Shown: positions 50,357-57,860, numbered from the stretch's first letter. The stretch: 64,000 nucleotides of DNA from Selenomonas ruminantium subsp. lactilytica TAM6421 (GCF_000284095.1 NC_017073.1:1-64000); one strand, 5' to 3'. Numbers and translations: made by a program. The notes: generated by a model not told the origin, from the letters alone.

Positions 50357-50776
50357 ATGGTAATTATAGATAAAAAGCATGAGCAGAAAATCAATGAGAT
50401 ATTGAAGGGAGGGCAGGGAAAATCAACCGCAAGAACCATTGATAATGCAGAAGAATTGATTAGTTTAGTGGAGAAATACAAATCAAACCTGCCGCCTATT
50501 CCAAAAGCCCATTTAAACCATTGCAAGCTGATTATATTTGTTGGTGCCGGGCACTTTGCAAACGCTTATAAGTATATACCAATGGGAACGCAGGTAACGA
50601 TTGAATTTGGAAGGGATGGATTAGGGCGCCTAGTTTCTGTTAGTCGAACCAATGTAAAAGGGGCAAAAGAATATAGTTTCATGCTTACCAAAGAAGCTAA
50701 GCAATCGGCGCTAAGGTGTCTCAATATATTACCTTGTGATTACGATAAAGACAAGGATTGCTGGAAAGCCTGCTAA
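50357..50776 (+). CDS. Early protein, unknown
   Basis: 139 aa with GGAGG SD. Helical first half and beta-rich second half (LIIFVGAGHFANAYKYIPM, QVTIEFGRDGLGRLVSVSR). Not recognised. Confidence 0.65.
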   Translation: MVIIDKKHEQKINEILKGGQGKSTARTIDNAEELISLVEKYKSNLPPIPKAHLNHCKLIIFVGAGHFANAYKYIPMGTQVTIEFGRDGLGRLVSVSRTNVKGAKEYSFMLTKEAKQSALRCLNILPCDYDKDKDCWKAC

Positions 50777-50796
50777 GTCAAACGGAGGAAATAACC

Positions 50797-51024
50797 ATGA
50801 GAAAATATAGGAAGGTTACCATGTTTGTGGCTTTTGATATTCCGGACGATATACCGGAGGAATCCCAGGAACGCATGGAGGAAGATTTTGATAGCACGTT
50901 GCTTGTTGACCTTGATAATGTCAATTACGATGCAGAACTGGATTACTCATATGAGTACGACGTGGAGGAAACAACGTCGGAAAAATTAAAAGAAGAAAAT
51001 AGCTTTATGTTTGGGAGGATTTAA
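50797..51024 (+). CDS. Small acidic protein
   Basis: 75 aa from MRKYRKVTMFVAFDIPD, strongly acidic (Asp/Glu/Tyr-rich). Upstream ORF extension lacks an SD. Possibly a DNA-mimic-like or inhibitor protein, but nothing specific supports that. Confidence 0.65.
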   Translation: MRKYRKVTMFVAFDIPDDIPEESQERMEEDFDSTLLVDLDNVNYDAELDYSYEYDVEETTSEKLKEENSFMFGRI

Positions 51025-51026
51025 CC

Positions 51027-51284
51027 ATGGATAGACTTGAATACGAAAAGAATAATATTACTTGGTGCATTGCGAAGCTGAATAAATTGTGTGACTATGC
51101 GTATATCCAGCGTTGCACTCACGCCGCTGGCAATCCATTGGAAAAGCCACACTATCAAATTGTTATCAATGGTTACGCCATTGAATCGTACCACGGTTTT
51201 GATGAACTGGCTGGCCGTATATCTGACTTTGTAAATATCTTTGAAGCTGGCCATAGGGTGGCCCGTGGCATGGATTGTTTGTAA
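51027..51284 (+). CDS. Small early protein, unknown
   Basis: 85 aa with GGGAGG SD; begins MDRLEYEKNNITWCIAKLNK and ends ARGMDCL. Its last residues resemble those of the next gene (FGLDCL), and both stops are followed by a GGGGG SD. Confidence 0.65.
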   Translation: MDRLEYEKNNITWCIAKLNKLCDYAYIQRCTHAAGNPLEKPHYQIVINGYAIESYHGFDELAGRISDFVNIFEAGHRVARGMDCL

Positions 51285-51296
51285 GGGGGCATAAGC

Positions 51297-51530
51297 ATGA
51301 AATACTATGAACTTATTTTCGGAAATTATAAAGAGAATCCCGATTGGTCCATCGTTATCAAAGGAATTCGTAAGCCCACTGTTATAGAAGCTAATGAGTT
51401 TTGCGCGAGTGATGTTGCTTACTATGGCGAGGTAACAGAAGTTTTCGATATTTCCGAGGACGATGTATACACTGACTTTCATACTGAGAATATTGACAAC
51501 TGGCCAGTATTTGGCTTGGATTGTTTGTAA
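51297..51530 (+). CDS. Small early protein, unknown
   Basis: 77 aa, begins MKYYELIFGNYKENPDW; acidic alpha/beta (VTEVFDISEDDVYTDFHTE). This pattern is shared by many small phage proteins. GGGGG SD. Confidence 0.65.
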   Translation: MKYYELIFGNYKENPDWSIVIKGIRKPTVIEANEFCASDVAYYGEVTEVFDISEDDVYTDFHTENIDNWPVFGLDCL

Positions 51531-51544
51531 GGGGGATAATTACA

Positions 51545-51751
51545 ATGAGAAAAAGCGAATTTGTAAGGCTGCACATCCAGCTTGCAGGGATCAAAACAGG
51601 TACAAGGATTAGGCATGGCGTCCATGCTCCATACGTTCAATACAGAGGTATTCCGCGGTATAGGCAGCTAGTTAAGCTGGCGAAGCGCAAAGAGGCAATC
51701 AAGGCCGGGGATAAGTTTTATCCGTATGATGACAATTTCTGGAACGCATAA
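51545..51751 (+). CDS. Small basic early protein
   Basis: 68 aa from MRKSEFVRLHIQLAGIK, basic, ends DDNFWNA; GGGGG SD. Not recognised. Confidence 0.65.
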   Translation: MRKSEFVRLHIQLAGIKTGTRIRHGVHAPYVQYRGIPRYRQLVKLAKRKEAIKAGDKFYPYDDNFWNA

Positions 51752-51766
51752 CAGGAGGAAACAACA

Positions 51767-52021
51767 ATGAAAATTTATACGCTTCATCACTGTGACGAAT
51801 GGTGTACCTGGGATAGCATGGAAATGGCCGACGAATATTTCCGGGATAACGAGGAAGGCCGGAGGAAATTACTGGAACGAATCACGGAAGAAATCGAATC
51901 CGGTTCCATTGAACTCATTGGCGACATTGGTTTTCTGAACCTTGATATTAGCTGCGGCAATATCCGGAACGCTAACGATAGACTGAAATACGCTTATATT
52001 AATACTATGGAGGCTGCATAA
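51767..52021 (+). CDS. Small acidic early protein
   Basis: 84 aa, GGAGG SD, begins MKIYTLHHCDEWCTWDSMEM; acidic helical. Not recognised. Confidence 0.65.
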   Translation: MKIYTLHHCDEWCTWDSMEMADEYFRDNEEGRRKLLERITEEIESGSIELIGDIGFLNLDISCGNIRNANDRLKYAYINTMEAA

Positions 52022-52191
52022 TGACAAAGTATGAACCCAGACAAAGAACCACCGGCGGGAAAACGTGGTGGGAGCCCTGGAACCCCAGGACTAACCGCTA
52101 TTCTACACTAACTGCCCTTGGCAAGTATCGAACCCAGAAGGGCTGCGCTGCTGCAATTAAATTCTATGAACGGTGCTATGGAGGAATCTGA
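52021..52191 (+). CDS. 56-aa protein, paralogue of the 47840 product
   Basis: Starts in the previous stop (TAATG). It shares the EPR-x-(R/K)-TT opening and Trp-rich middle with the 47840-48001 product. Last gene before a weak terminator hairpin. Confidence 0.65.
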   Translation: MTKYEPRQRTTGGKTWWEPWNPRTNRYSTLTALGKYRTQKGCAAAIKFYERCYGGI

Positions 52192-52219
52192 AATCGTAGG
52201 GCGTATTAAGTAAAACATA

Positions 52220-52241
52220 AGTGGGACTCTATGGCCCCACT
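52220..52241 (+). terminator. Weak hairpin at end of early operon
   Basis: AGTGGG / CCCACT stem with a 10-nt loop; only a short T/A tail, so termination may be partial. Confidence 0.5.
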
Positions 52242-52252
52242 GTTAACAATAA

Positions 52253-52304
52253 GTGACTTTTTGAAAAAATAATGCTTGCAGCGGTATTTCCTCTATGTTA
52301 TAAT
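52253..52304 (+). promoter_or_regulatory. Promoter of recombinase operon with conserved upstream box
   Basis: TTGCAG (52276-52281), 17 bp, TATAAT (52299-52304). It has the same box as at 42841 directly upstream. Confidence 0.85.
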
Positions 52305-52326
52305 GGAGGAAAAGGAGGAAGGAAAA

Positions 52327-53136
52327 ATGATGGATTACACAGAATTCCTAGAAGAAGTACGAAAAACGCGCCGGGAATCAACCTGGAAAAGCTATTGCAT
52401 GGCCTTGGAAAAGTTTCCGGAAGGAACCGAAGAAGAAATCATTGATTACATTGATAAGTCACCGCATCAGGGCAGCACTAAGAAGGCCAATTTGCGTATC
52501 CTGCGTTTGGCCCTGGATTACAACGGGGCTTTAACCAAAGGAATCAAGCGCATTATCAAGTCATACCGTCCGGATGAATCCTTGCAGGAATGTCCCACGG
52601 ATAAGCAGGTTGAAAAGATCTGGGACCATCTTAAATCCTTCCGCGAAAAGGCAATGTTCTCCCTCATGGCTTATATGGGCTTTCGTGTTGGCGAAGTCCG
52701 GAACCTGAATCTCAATGACATTACGGAAAATGGCATGATTATCATCCGTAAATCCAAAGGTCATCGCCCGGACATTATGCCGATGGTCCACAAGCGGGTA
52801 TATGAATCACTTAGATCCTACCTGCATGAGCGTCGAAACACAGATAACCAGGCATTATTTACCGGTCCCCATGGCAGGTTATCCCTGGGATATATTAAGA
52901 ATATGTTTATCAATGAATTCAAGAGTAATGACCTCCCACAATTCCACTGTCATTCCCTCCGGAGATACTTCGCAAACTCCATGTATAACAATGGCGTATC
53001 CTTGTTAGATATGCAGGACAACATGAGACATAAATCCCCGGAAACCACGAAACGCTATTTGAACCTTGGTCAGCAGAATCGTATCGACGCGATGCGGAAA
53101 ACCTGGGGCGACAATGTTTCAAAAATGTTTGCATAA
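52327..53136 (+). CDS. Tyrosine recombinase
   Basis: 269 aa from MMDYTEFLEEVRKTRRES (GGAGG SD). An N-terminal core-binding SAM-like domain (1-95) is followed by the catalytic domain with all usual residues: Arg in MGFRVGEVRNL, Lys in IRKSKGH, His-x-x-Arg in CHSLRRYF, His in MRHKSPE and the nucleophile Tyr in TTKRYLNLG. Small like XerC/D-type enzymes. In a genome with parA it may resolve multimers or integrate/excise the phage; no att site was recognised beside it. Confidence 0.93.
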   Translation: MMDYTEFLEEVRKTRRESTWKSYCMALEKFPEGTEEEIIDYIDKSPHQGSTKKANLRILRLALDYNGALTKGIKRIIKSYRPDESLQECPTDKQVEKIWDHLKSFREKAMFSLMAYMGFRVGEVRNLNLNDITENGMIIIRKSKGHRPDIMPMVHKRVYESLRSYLHERRNTDNQALFTGPHGRLSLGYIKNMFINEFKSNDLPQFHCHSLRRYFANSMYNNGVSLLDMQDNMRHKSPETTKRYLNLGQQNRIDAMRKTWGDNVSKMFA

Positions 53137-53155
53137 TGATAGGGAGGATAATTCA

Positions 53156-53212
53156 ATGATACATATTCTTTGTGTGACAATTGGTGTGTTTTGGTTACTT
53201 TTGAAATTATAA
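53156..53212 (+). CDS. 18-aa hydrophobic micropeptide
   Basis: MIHILCVTIGVFWLLLKL preceded by GGGAGG at ideal spacing, lying in a 90-bp gap of an otherwise tightly packed operon. A single short membrane-spanning helix. Coding status rests on the SD only. Confidence 0.45.
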   Translation: MIHILCVTIGVFWLLLKL

Positions 53213-53227
53213 AGGAGAGAAAAATAA

Positions 53228-53830
53228 ATGGCAACCGGCGAAAGATATTATACTGACAAAAAAGAAATTCTCGTGCTTAAAAGCGAAACGGCTGAATACG
53301 AAGAAAACAAGGACTTTAATCCGTTTGATCCTGAGAGTGATGATGGAACGCCGGACAGTTTTTGGGACGGAATGAGAGAATATCAATCGCATATTCGTAA
53401 GATTACTAAGGAGTTAAAGACCGACTGGGTTGATAACTATACATCCGATGGAGAGACATTAGATCCCGATGCTGGCAATGAAGCATGGGAGAAACTAATG
53501 GAGGAAATACCGATGCTGACCAACGGAAGTCTTGTGCAAGCATTGGAAGCAGAAGAATGGAAGAAATTGGTAAAGCAGATAAATAGGTATGCGTGGAGAT
53601 ACGTTGACCGGCTATCCCAGATAAAATCAAATGCAGCTTACGAAGAAGATAGACTCGGATATACGCGCTGCACTGAATATACGCCAGAGGAATTTGTAAA
53701 AGAATATAAGCCGGAGCTAGTTGACGGGAAAATATATATTAAAAATCCTAAGAATATGACCTATGCTTTAAGAGGGTACGTTGAAAAGCATAGGGAAGAA
53801 ATCGAAACATTGATAAACGGAGGAGAATAA
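53228..53830 (+). CDS. Acidic helical protein, unknown
   Basis: 200 aa, GGAG SD, begins MATGERYYTDKKEILVL. Acidic with alternating helices; a basic Tyr-rich patch (RYAWRYVDRLSQIKS) lies in the middle. Not recognised. Confidence 0.7.
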   Translation: MATGERYYTDKKEILVLKSETAEYEENKDFNPFDPESDDGTPDSFWDGMREYQSHIRKITKELKTDWVDNYTSDGETLDPDAGNEAWEKLMEEIPMLTNGSLVQALEAEEWKKLVKQINRYAWRYVDRLSQIKSNAAYEEDRLGYTRCTEYTPEEFVKEYKPELVDGKIYIKNPKNMTYALRGYVEKHREEIETLINGGE

Positions 53831-53832
53831 CA

Positions 53833-54111
53833 ATGGGAGATTTAGAGCATGGTTACTATGGTTATGACCAGGAAGCTGAAATTGAAAAGACTTTATCTGA
53901 ATATGATGATACCATTGAACCGAAGCCGACAATTATTCCAGCCAAAAAAGCAAGGGCAAAGGATTATGATAAGGTTTGCCATGAGCTAGGGTTTAATCCG
54001 GGCGTAAAGTTTATAAAGATAACCACTCGTGGGACCATAGGTTTCACATGCGGTAAGCCAGAGGAATTTCGCCCAGGCCGCGTAAAATGGACATATGAAA
54101 AGGAGGGTTAA
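53833..54111 (+). CDS. Small protein, unknown
   Basis: 92 aa, GGAGG SD. The acidic N-terminal third is followed by KARAKDYDKVCHELGFNPG and VKFIKITTRGTIGFTC. Not recognised. Confidence 0.65.
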   Translation: MGDLEHGYYGYDQEAEIEKTLSEYDDTIEPKPTIIPAKKARAKDYDKVCHELGFNPGVKFIKITTRGTIGFTCGKPEEFRPGRVKWTYEKEG

Positions 54112-54115
54112 AAAA

Positions 54116-54286
54116 ATGCTTACCGCAAGGGGAGAATATGAAAATAAAAAGGAGCTTCTGCTTTATCAGATCTATTCAAAAGTTGGTATGTCCCCAGGGC
54201 CCTTGGAATTGAAGGCATGTCTTGAGGCGTTCTCGGATAGATTCATTGACAAACTTAGAGAGAAAAACCAGGCAGGGCAAGAATGA
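54116..54286 (+). CDS. Small helical protein, last of rightward operon
   Basis: 56 aa from MLTARGEYENKKELLLY, with GGAGGG upstream. Helical. Followed by octad array E and a two-way terminator. Confidence 0.65.
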   Translation: MLTARGEYENKKELLLYQIYSKVGMSPGPLELKACLEAFSDRFIDKLREKNQAGQE

Positions 54287-54294
54287 TGCTCGTT

Positions 54295-54350
54295 TACGCC
54301 ATTATACATGTATACCATTGTACCATTACACCATTATACAGGTGTAAATG
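54295..54350. repeat. Octad array E (candidate centromere/operator)
   Basis: Seven in-phase octads: TACGCCAT, TATACATG, TATACCAT, TGTACCAT, TACACCAT, TATACAGG, TGTAAATG. Confidence 0.8.
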
Positions 54351-54365
54351 TACAGAAATTCATAT

Positions 54366-54407
54366 AAAAATCCCGTAGGCGCTCTACATGGCTCTCTACG
54401 GGATTTT
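54366..54407. terminator. Bidirectional terminator between convergent operons
   Basis: AATCCCGTAG / CTACGGGATT stem, T4 on + and T5 on -. Same family as the terminator at 1163, including the GGCGCTCT loop sequence. Confidence 0.85.
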
Positions 54408-54417
54408 CTATGTCTGT

Positions 54418-54431
54418 GCAATAGTTTATAT
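54418..54431 (+). repeat. Dispersed 14-mer GCAATAGTTTATAT, copy 2
   Basis: Exact copy downstream of the terminator, with TTTCTATG a few bases before, as at 1213. Confidence 0.6.
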
Positions 54432-54472
54432 GCGTTGTCTATTCGATGGCCCTCTATGGGCTTTCTAGACGT

Positions 54473-54820
54473 TCATTTTTCTAACTCACCACGATAAAGT
54501 TGTAATGCCTGTGTCGCGGTCAGTTCATCGAAGGAATTTTCCAGGCTGCCTAACAATTTCATAGCTTCATCGCTGGCCATGCCTGTGTTTTTCATGGCAA
54601 GGACAATATAAGCCAGAACAATGTCATTGAAACGGCCCGTGTCGAAAAGTTGGCAGCTATTATACTCAGCTTCATCCAATGTTGTCATCGGTTTCACTTC
54701 GGATAATCCTTTGAGTGCTTCCTTCAAGGCTTGCTTGATGCTTTCCGGGGACCGATCCGGGTATTTCTTAGAAAACATTTCAAGTAGTTCTGCTAAGTTT
54801 TCTAACTGTGTATGATTCAT
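54473..54820 (-). CDS. Helical protein, unknown
   Basis: 115 aa from MNHTQLENLAELLEMF, with AAGGTGG upstream; longer frames lack an SD. All-helical, acidic. Last gene of the large leftward operon. Not recognised. Confidence 0.7.
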   Translation of the reverse strand: MNHTQLENLAELLEMFSKKYPDRSPESIKQALKEALKGLSEVKPMTTLDEAEYNSCQLFDTGRFNDIVLAYIVLAMKNTGMASDEAMKLLGSLENSFDELTATQALQLYRGELEK

Positions 54821-54864
54821 GATTTCCACCTTATTTGCGTTTATGCTTGCGCTTACTTCTATCT

Positions 54865-55068
54865 TTACGATAAGCAGACGTAAGCATTGTAATCTTTCCA
54901 TCGGTATTTTTTTTCAATGGCTGCATCCACGGCAATAGTAGACTGCCTTATGATATTAGTTTCTAGTTCGACAATCATGCTCCTACCATTTAGGCCACAT
55001 TTTTCGCCATATTCATCCATGAAATCGTGTAATAAAAAGAACAGTTTATCCAAGTCGCGGAGCTCCAT
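54865..55068 (-). CDS. Small protein, unknown
   Basis: 67 aa; begins MELRDLDKLFFLLHDFMDEY, helical, GGTG SD. Not recognised. Confidence 0.6.
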   Translation of the reverse strand: MELRDLDKLFFLLHDFMDEYGEKCGLNGRSMIVELETNIIRQSTIAVDAAIEKKYRWKDYNAYVCLS

Positions 55069-55077
55069 AAAAACACC

Positions 55078-55146
55078 TCACTTATCAGATTTGCGACGGT
55101 AACAATTCCGACAGAGTATTTGACAGTTTTCTTTATTAGTTAGCTC
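55078..55146 (-). pseudogene. Possible HNH C-terminal remnant
   Basis: An open stretch without a start codon encodes EDNYELTNKENCQILCRNCY followed by RRKSDK and a stop. N-x-x-x-LC-x-x-C-x-x-K is the end of HNH endonucleases. Too short for proof; it may be the leftover of a second HNH gene. Confidence 0.3.
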
Positions 55147-55150
55147 ATAA

Positions 55151-55579
55151 TTATCCTCTAATCTTCAATTCGTATCCAAGAATATCCAGGACCACTTGTA
55201 ACTCATTAACCTTAAATGTTTCATGGTTAACCTTATAGGCAAATGTGGGCTGCACAAACTTGGCCCCGGTCCTTTCGTTAAATATCCTTCGCACATCCTC
55301 CTTGGTTACCCCATTGGCTTCAAAGATGGACTCAATGACCTCTTTCAATGGAGTCATTGGCAATTCAACGTTTCCCTTGGCGATAACCGGGGAGAATCCC
55401 AGAATATCACAAACCACCTGTAATTCATTGGCCTTCAATGTTTCCTTGTGGATCTTATATGAAAATGCCTGCTGCGTGAAAACCGCCCCGGTCCTGGCGT
55501 TGTATTCCTCCACCATTTTCCCCAGGGTAATCCCCTTGGCAGCTATCATATTTTTTACAGTTTGTTTTACTTCAATCAT
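55151..55579 (-). CDS. Protein with two tandem HTH-like repeats
   Basis: 142 aa. Residues about 6-65 and 80-139 are copies of one another: (K/E)xxIxAxGxTxxxxxxxxN(A/E)RTGAxF, QxxFxYKxxxET and NELQVVxDILGxxx appear in both. Each half looks like a small XRE/HTH-type DNA-binding unit, so the chain is a covalent pseudo-dimer. Candidate regulator; operator unknown. GAGGA SD. Confidence 0.75.
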   Translation of the reverse strand: MIEVKQTVKNMIAAKGITLGKMVEEYNARTGAVFTQQAFSYKIHKETLKANELQVVCDILGFSPVIAKGNVELPMTPLKEVIESIFEANGVTKEDVRRIFNERTGAKFVQPTFAYKVNHETFKVNELQVVLDILGYELKIRG

Positions 55580-55591
55580 TGTATTCCTCTT

Positions 55592-56086
55592 TTACTCTAA
55601 AAGTCCACATAAATACTTAAAATCACCGGGGTTAATCGCGGAATATGTTTTCTCTAAGGTTTTCATATCTGCTTTCTCCTTTGCTTTCGCTATCACCTGT
55701 GATGTAATTATTACAGTCGATGGATTATTTACCTCGGATTTTCCCCTCGATGTCCATTCTGCTTCCTTACCATTTAGAAGTACGGTTCCATTCTTGTAAT
55801 GAGAAGCAACAAGTGATTCATAGTAATTTCTTGTCTGCGTATTAAAATAACAAAGTAATATCTGGTAATCTATATTTTCACTATTATAATTAGCTGGATA
55901 GGCCATCTTTGCCCAGAAATAAATCCCTTGCATTTTCCCATTTTGCCAGAAAAGTTTTATGGAATCTTCATCGTAATATTCTGCTGGACAACTTACATCA
56001 TTGTTAACCTTAATCCAATGGGCGGCCATAGCCATATTCGTGGATAATCCAATGAATAGAACAAGCATCATTATAATTTTTTTCAT
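55592..56086 (-). CDS. Exported protein, possible moron
   Basis: 164 aa with an N-terminal signal peptide (KKIIMMLVLFIGLSTNMAMA, cleavage likely before AHW). The mature domain is beta-rich with Cys33 and the C-terminal CGLLE, perhaps one disulfide. Resembles small surface-adhesin E-like periplasmic proteins of Negativicutes in length and layout. Located among regulatory genes; may alter the host surface. Function inferred weakly. Confidence 0.7.
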   Translation of the reverse strand: MKKIIMMLVLFIGLSTNMAMAAHWIKVNNDVSCPAEYYDEDSIKLFWQNGKMQGIYFWAKMAYPANYNSENIDYQILLCYFNTQTRNYYESLVASHYKNGTVLLNGKEAEWTSRGKSEVNNPSTVIITSQVIAKAKEKADMKTLEKTYSAINPGDFKYLCGLLE

Positions 56087-56154
56087 TGCTAGTCACTCCC
56101 TCTCTATATTATACCAAAGAAACCGCCAGGGATAAACCTTGGCGGCCATTTTTA

Positions 56155-56697
56155 TCATGGTTTATATTTGCATTTTTCACAATAGCAGCAGCAGGTTTCA
56201 TTGTCCCCAAAGGCTTCCTCTAGGTACGCTGGTATCCTGCATTTGCGTTGATTCTTCATTGCTGCATCCATCGGATATGCCACCTTTACTACCGGGCTTC
56301 CGGCCTCGTATACCGGTGAATCCCGGCGAAGCAATTCGTCTAATCCCTCGGCATATTTCCGAATCGTTTTCAGATGCTTGCTCACGGCCTGCTGCGAAAT
56401 CCCCAGGTGCTTCCCGATTTCCTCATAGGTCAATCCCTTGGAAATCATCACAATGATGTTCCAGTTATCTTCCGAGAGGCGTTTCCGAAGTTCAACCAGG
56501 GCATCTTCAAGGCCCTTTTCCCTCTCGTGCTCTACCAGGACATCCGCCGGATCTCTGGGAACCTTCATGTAATCTTCCGGTAAAGGCTTTTTATTCTCGC
56601 TCCAATCCAGGAACTCTAGGCGGTTCAAAGTATCGCCCAGAGTTACCCGGCCAGCGTTGTAATCTTCCACAAGCTGACGGAGATAATCAACGGCCAT
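56155..56697 (-). CDS. Sigma-70 region 4-like regulator with C-terminal Cys cluster
   Basis: 180 aa. An N-terminal helical part is followed by an HTH of sigma region 4 / LuxR type (about 95-130, ISKGLTYEEIGKHLGISQQA, VSKHLKTIRKYAEG). The C-terminus carries CRIPAYLEEAFG and the cluster CCCYCEKC, likely a metal site. Such ArpU/sigma-like proteins activate late transcription in Firmicute phages. Overlaps the upstream gene by 11 bp. Confidence 0.75.
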   Translation of the reverse strand: MAVDYLRQLVEDYNAGRVTLGDTLNRLEFLDWSENKKPLPEDYMKVPRDPADVLVEHEREKGLEDALVELRKRLSEDNWNIIVMISKGLTYEEIGKHLGISQQAVSKHLKTIRKYAEGLDELLRRDSPVYEAGSPVVKVAYPMDAAMKNQRKCRIPAYLEEAFGDNETCCCYCEKCKYKP

Positions 56698-57001
56698 TGG
56701 CGATTACCTCCCTTGCGTCCCTAGCTTTCTTAATCGTGTTCAACTTATATTCAGACGTGGCAAATCTCATATTGTACCCGACCTTAGAACCAAAGAACTG
56801 GCACCGGCGAACAACGGAACCGTCGGCCAAAACTCTGATCCCTTTGTCTTTCTTCCCTGGCTCCTCCTTGGCATCCACATAGCGGACATCATCGGAGTAT
56901 TTGAGAAGTTCTTTAAGAGTCCTGGTAAGATTGTCTGATTCAATCAACAGGCGGTAAAGGTCACCGCCGTTGTTCAAATCCATGAGTACGGAGTAAATCA
57001 A
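56687..57001 (-). CDS. Small protein downstream of dUTPase, unknown
   Basis: 104 aa starting at a TTG that overlaps the dUTPase stop, with GGGAG 8 nt upstream; an ATG six codons later lacks an SD. Mixed alpha/beta, basic C-terminus. Not recognised. Confidence 0.6.
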   Translation of the reverse strand: MIYSVLMDLNNGGDLYRLLIESDNLTRTLKELLKYSDDVRYVDAKEEPGKKDKGIRVLADGSVVRRCQFFGSKVGYNMRFATSEYKLNTIKKARDAREVIANGR

Positions 57002-57417
57002 ACTCCGGTACTCCCAAAGCCGCCACGGTCCTTGCTGCCAAGGTCCTCGCGAATACTGAATTTAACTGACTTCATCACCGGTACGACACGGAACTGCGCG
57101 ATGCGGTCTCCCTTTTTGATAACTCCGTCCTCCATGGCCAGAGCCGGGAACTGCCATTCATCGCCGTTGCCACAATAAGCATTATCGATGATACCCGTGG
57201 AATTAACCAGGAGAATCTTGTACTTCTTAAACGTAGAACTGCGGGGAAGCAGGTGACCTTCGTACTCCTGCGGCAACTTCATGGCCACGCCCAGGGGAAT
57301 CATCAGGAAATCCCCTTTGTTATATTTCACGGTCATACCGGCTTTTAAATCAATCCAATCACCATGGCGTTCCGGCAGGGAACCGGGGCGAATCTCTTTT
57401 ACCTTAATGTTAATCAT
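56998..57417 (-). CDS. dut: dUTPase (trimeric)
   Basis: 139 aa. The five dUTPase motifs are seen: GVAMKLPQEYEGHLLPRSST (motifs 1-2, PRSS at about 58-61), NSTGIIDNAYCGN (motif 3, catalytic Asp), GDRIAQFRV (motif 4) and RGGFGSTG (motif 5). It hydrolyses dUTP to dUMP and diphosphate, supplying the ThyX-like enzyme nearby and keeping uracil out of DNA. GAGG SD. Confidence 0.95.
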   Translation of the reverse strand: MINIKVKEIRPGSLPERHGDWIDLKAGMTVKYNKGDFLMIPLGVAMKLPQEYEGHLLPRSSTFKKYKILLVNSTGIIDNAYCGNGDEWQFPALAMEDGVIKKGDRIAQFRVVPVMKSVKFSIREDLGSKDRGGFGSTGV

Positions 57418-57419
57418 TG

Positions 57420-57716
57420 TTATTTATCCTCCAATTTCACATATTCTGTGACTTCGACCATCTTCTTGACTTTCTTGACCTCATAGGGCTGTTCGTAGAA
57501 TTCGTTTTCCTGCATTTCGGTATTGCCGCGTGACCAATCAACGGCAAACAGTCTGTCTCCCATAGAAAACACTGACTGCACAGGAGTAGACCAGCGTTGG
57601 GGTTCACCTACATGCTTTTCCTCGCCGTAAGCGTATACTAGTTCTTCTATTTCTTCTTCGTCAAACTGTTCACCAGCGTCATAGCGTCGTAAGAACTCAT
57701 TATCATCATCAATCAT
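57420..57716 (-). CDS. Acidic protein, unknown
   Basis: 98 aa, GGAG SD, begins MIDDDNEFLRRYDAGEQFDE. The second half (RWSTPVQSVFSMGDRLFAVD ... YEQPYEVKKVKKMVEVTEYV) matches an uncharacterised family common next to phage nucleotide genes. Function unknown. Confidence 0.65.
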   Translation of the reverse strand: MIDDDNEFLRRYDAGEQFDEEEIEELVYAYGEEKHVGEPQRWSTPVQSVFSMGDRLFAVDWSRGNTEMQENEFYEQPYEVKKVKKMVEVTEYVKLEDK

Positions 57717-57728
57717 TGTTATATCTCC

Positions 57729-57860
57729 TTAATTCTCAAATAAGAAAGCCAAAAACCAAGCCATAAGCGAAGTCCAAAACATTGCTGCATATATTTCTTC
57801 CAACGGCGAGATAATCAGAAATACCATCGCCAGCAGGAAACATCCTTTTCTTACTTCCAT
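57729..57860 (-). CDS. 43-aa membrane protein coupled to the ThyX-like gene
   Basis: Begins MEVRKGCFLLAMVFLIISPL; two hydrophobic stretches (residues 7-18 and 28-40). Its ATG overlaps the ThyX-like gene stop (TAATG). Confidence 0.6.
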   Translation of the reverse strand: MEVRKGCFLLAMVFLIISPLEEIYAAMFWTSLMAWFLAFLFEN

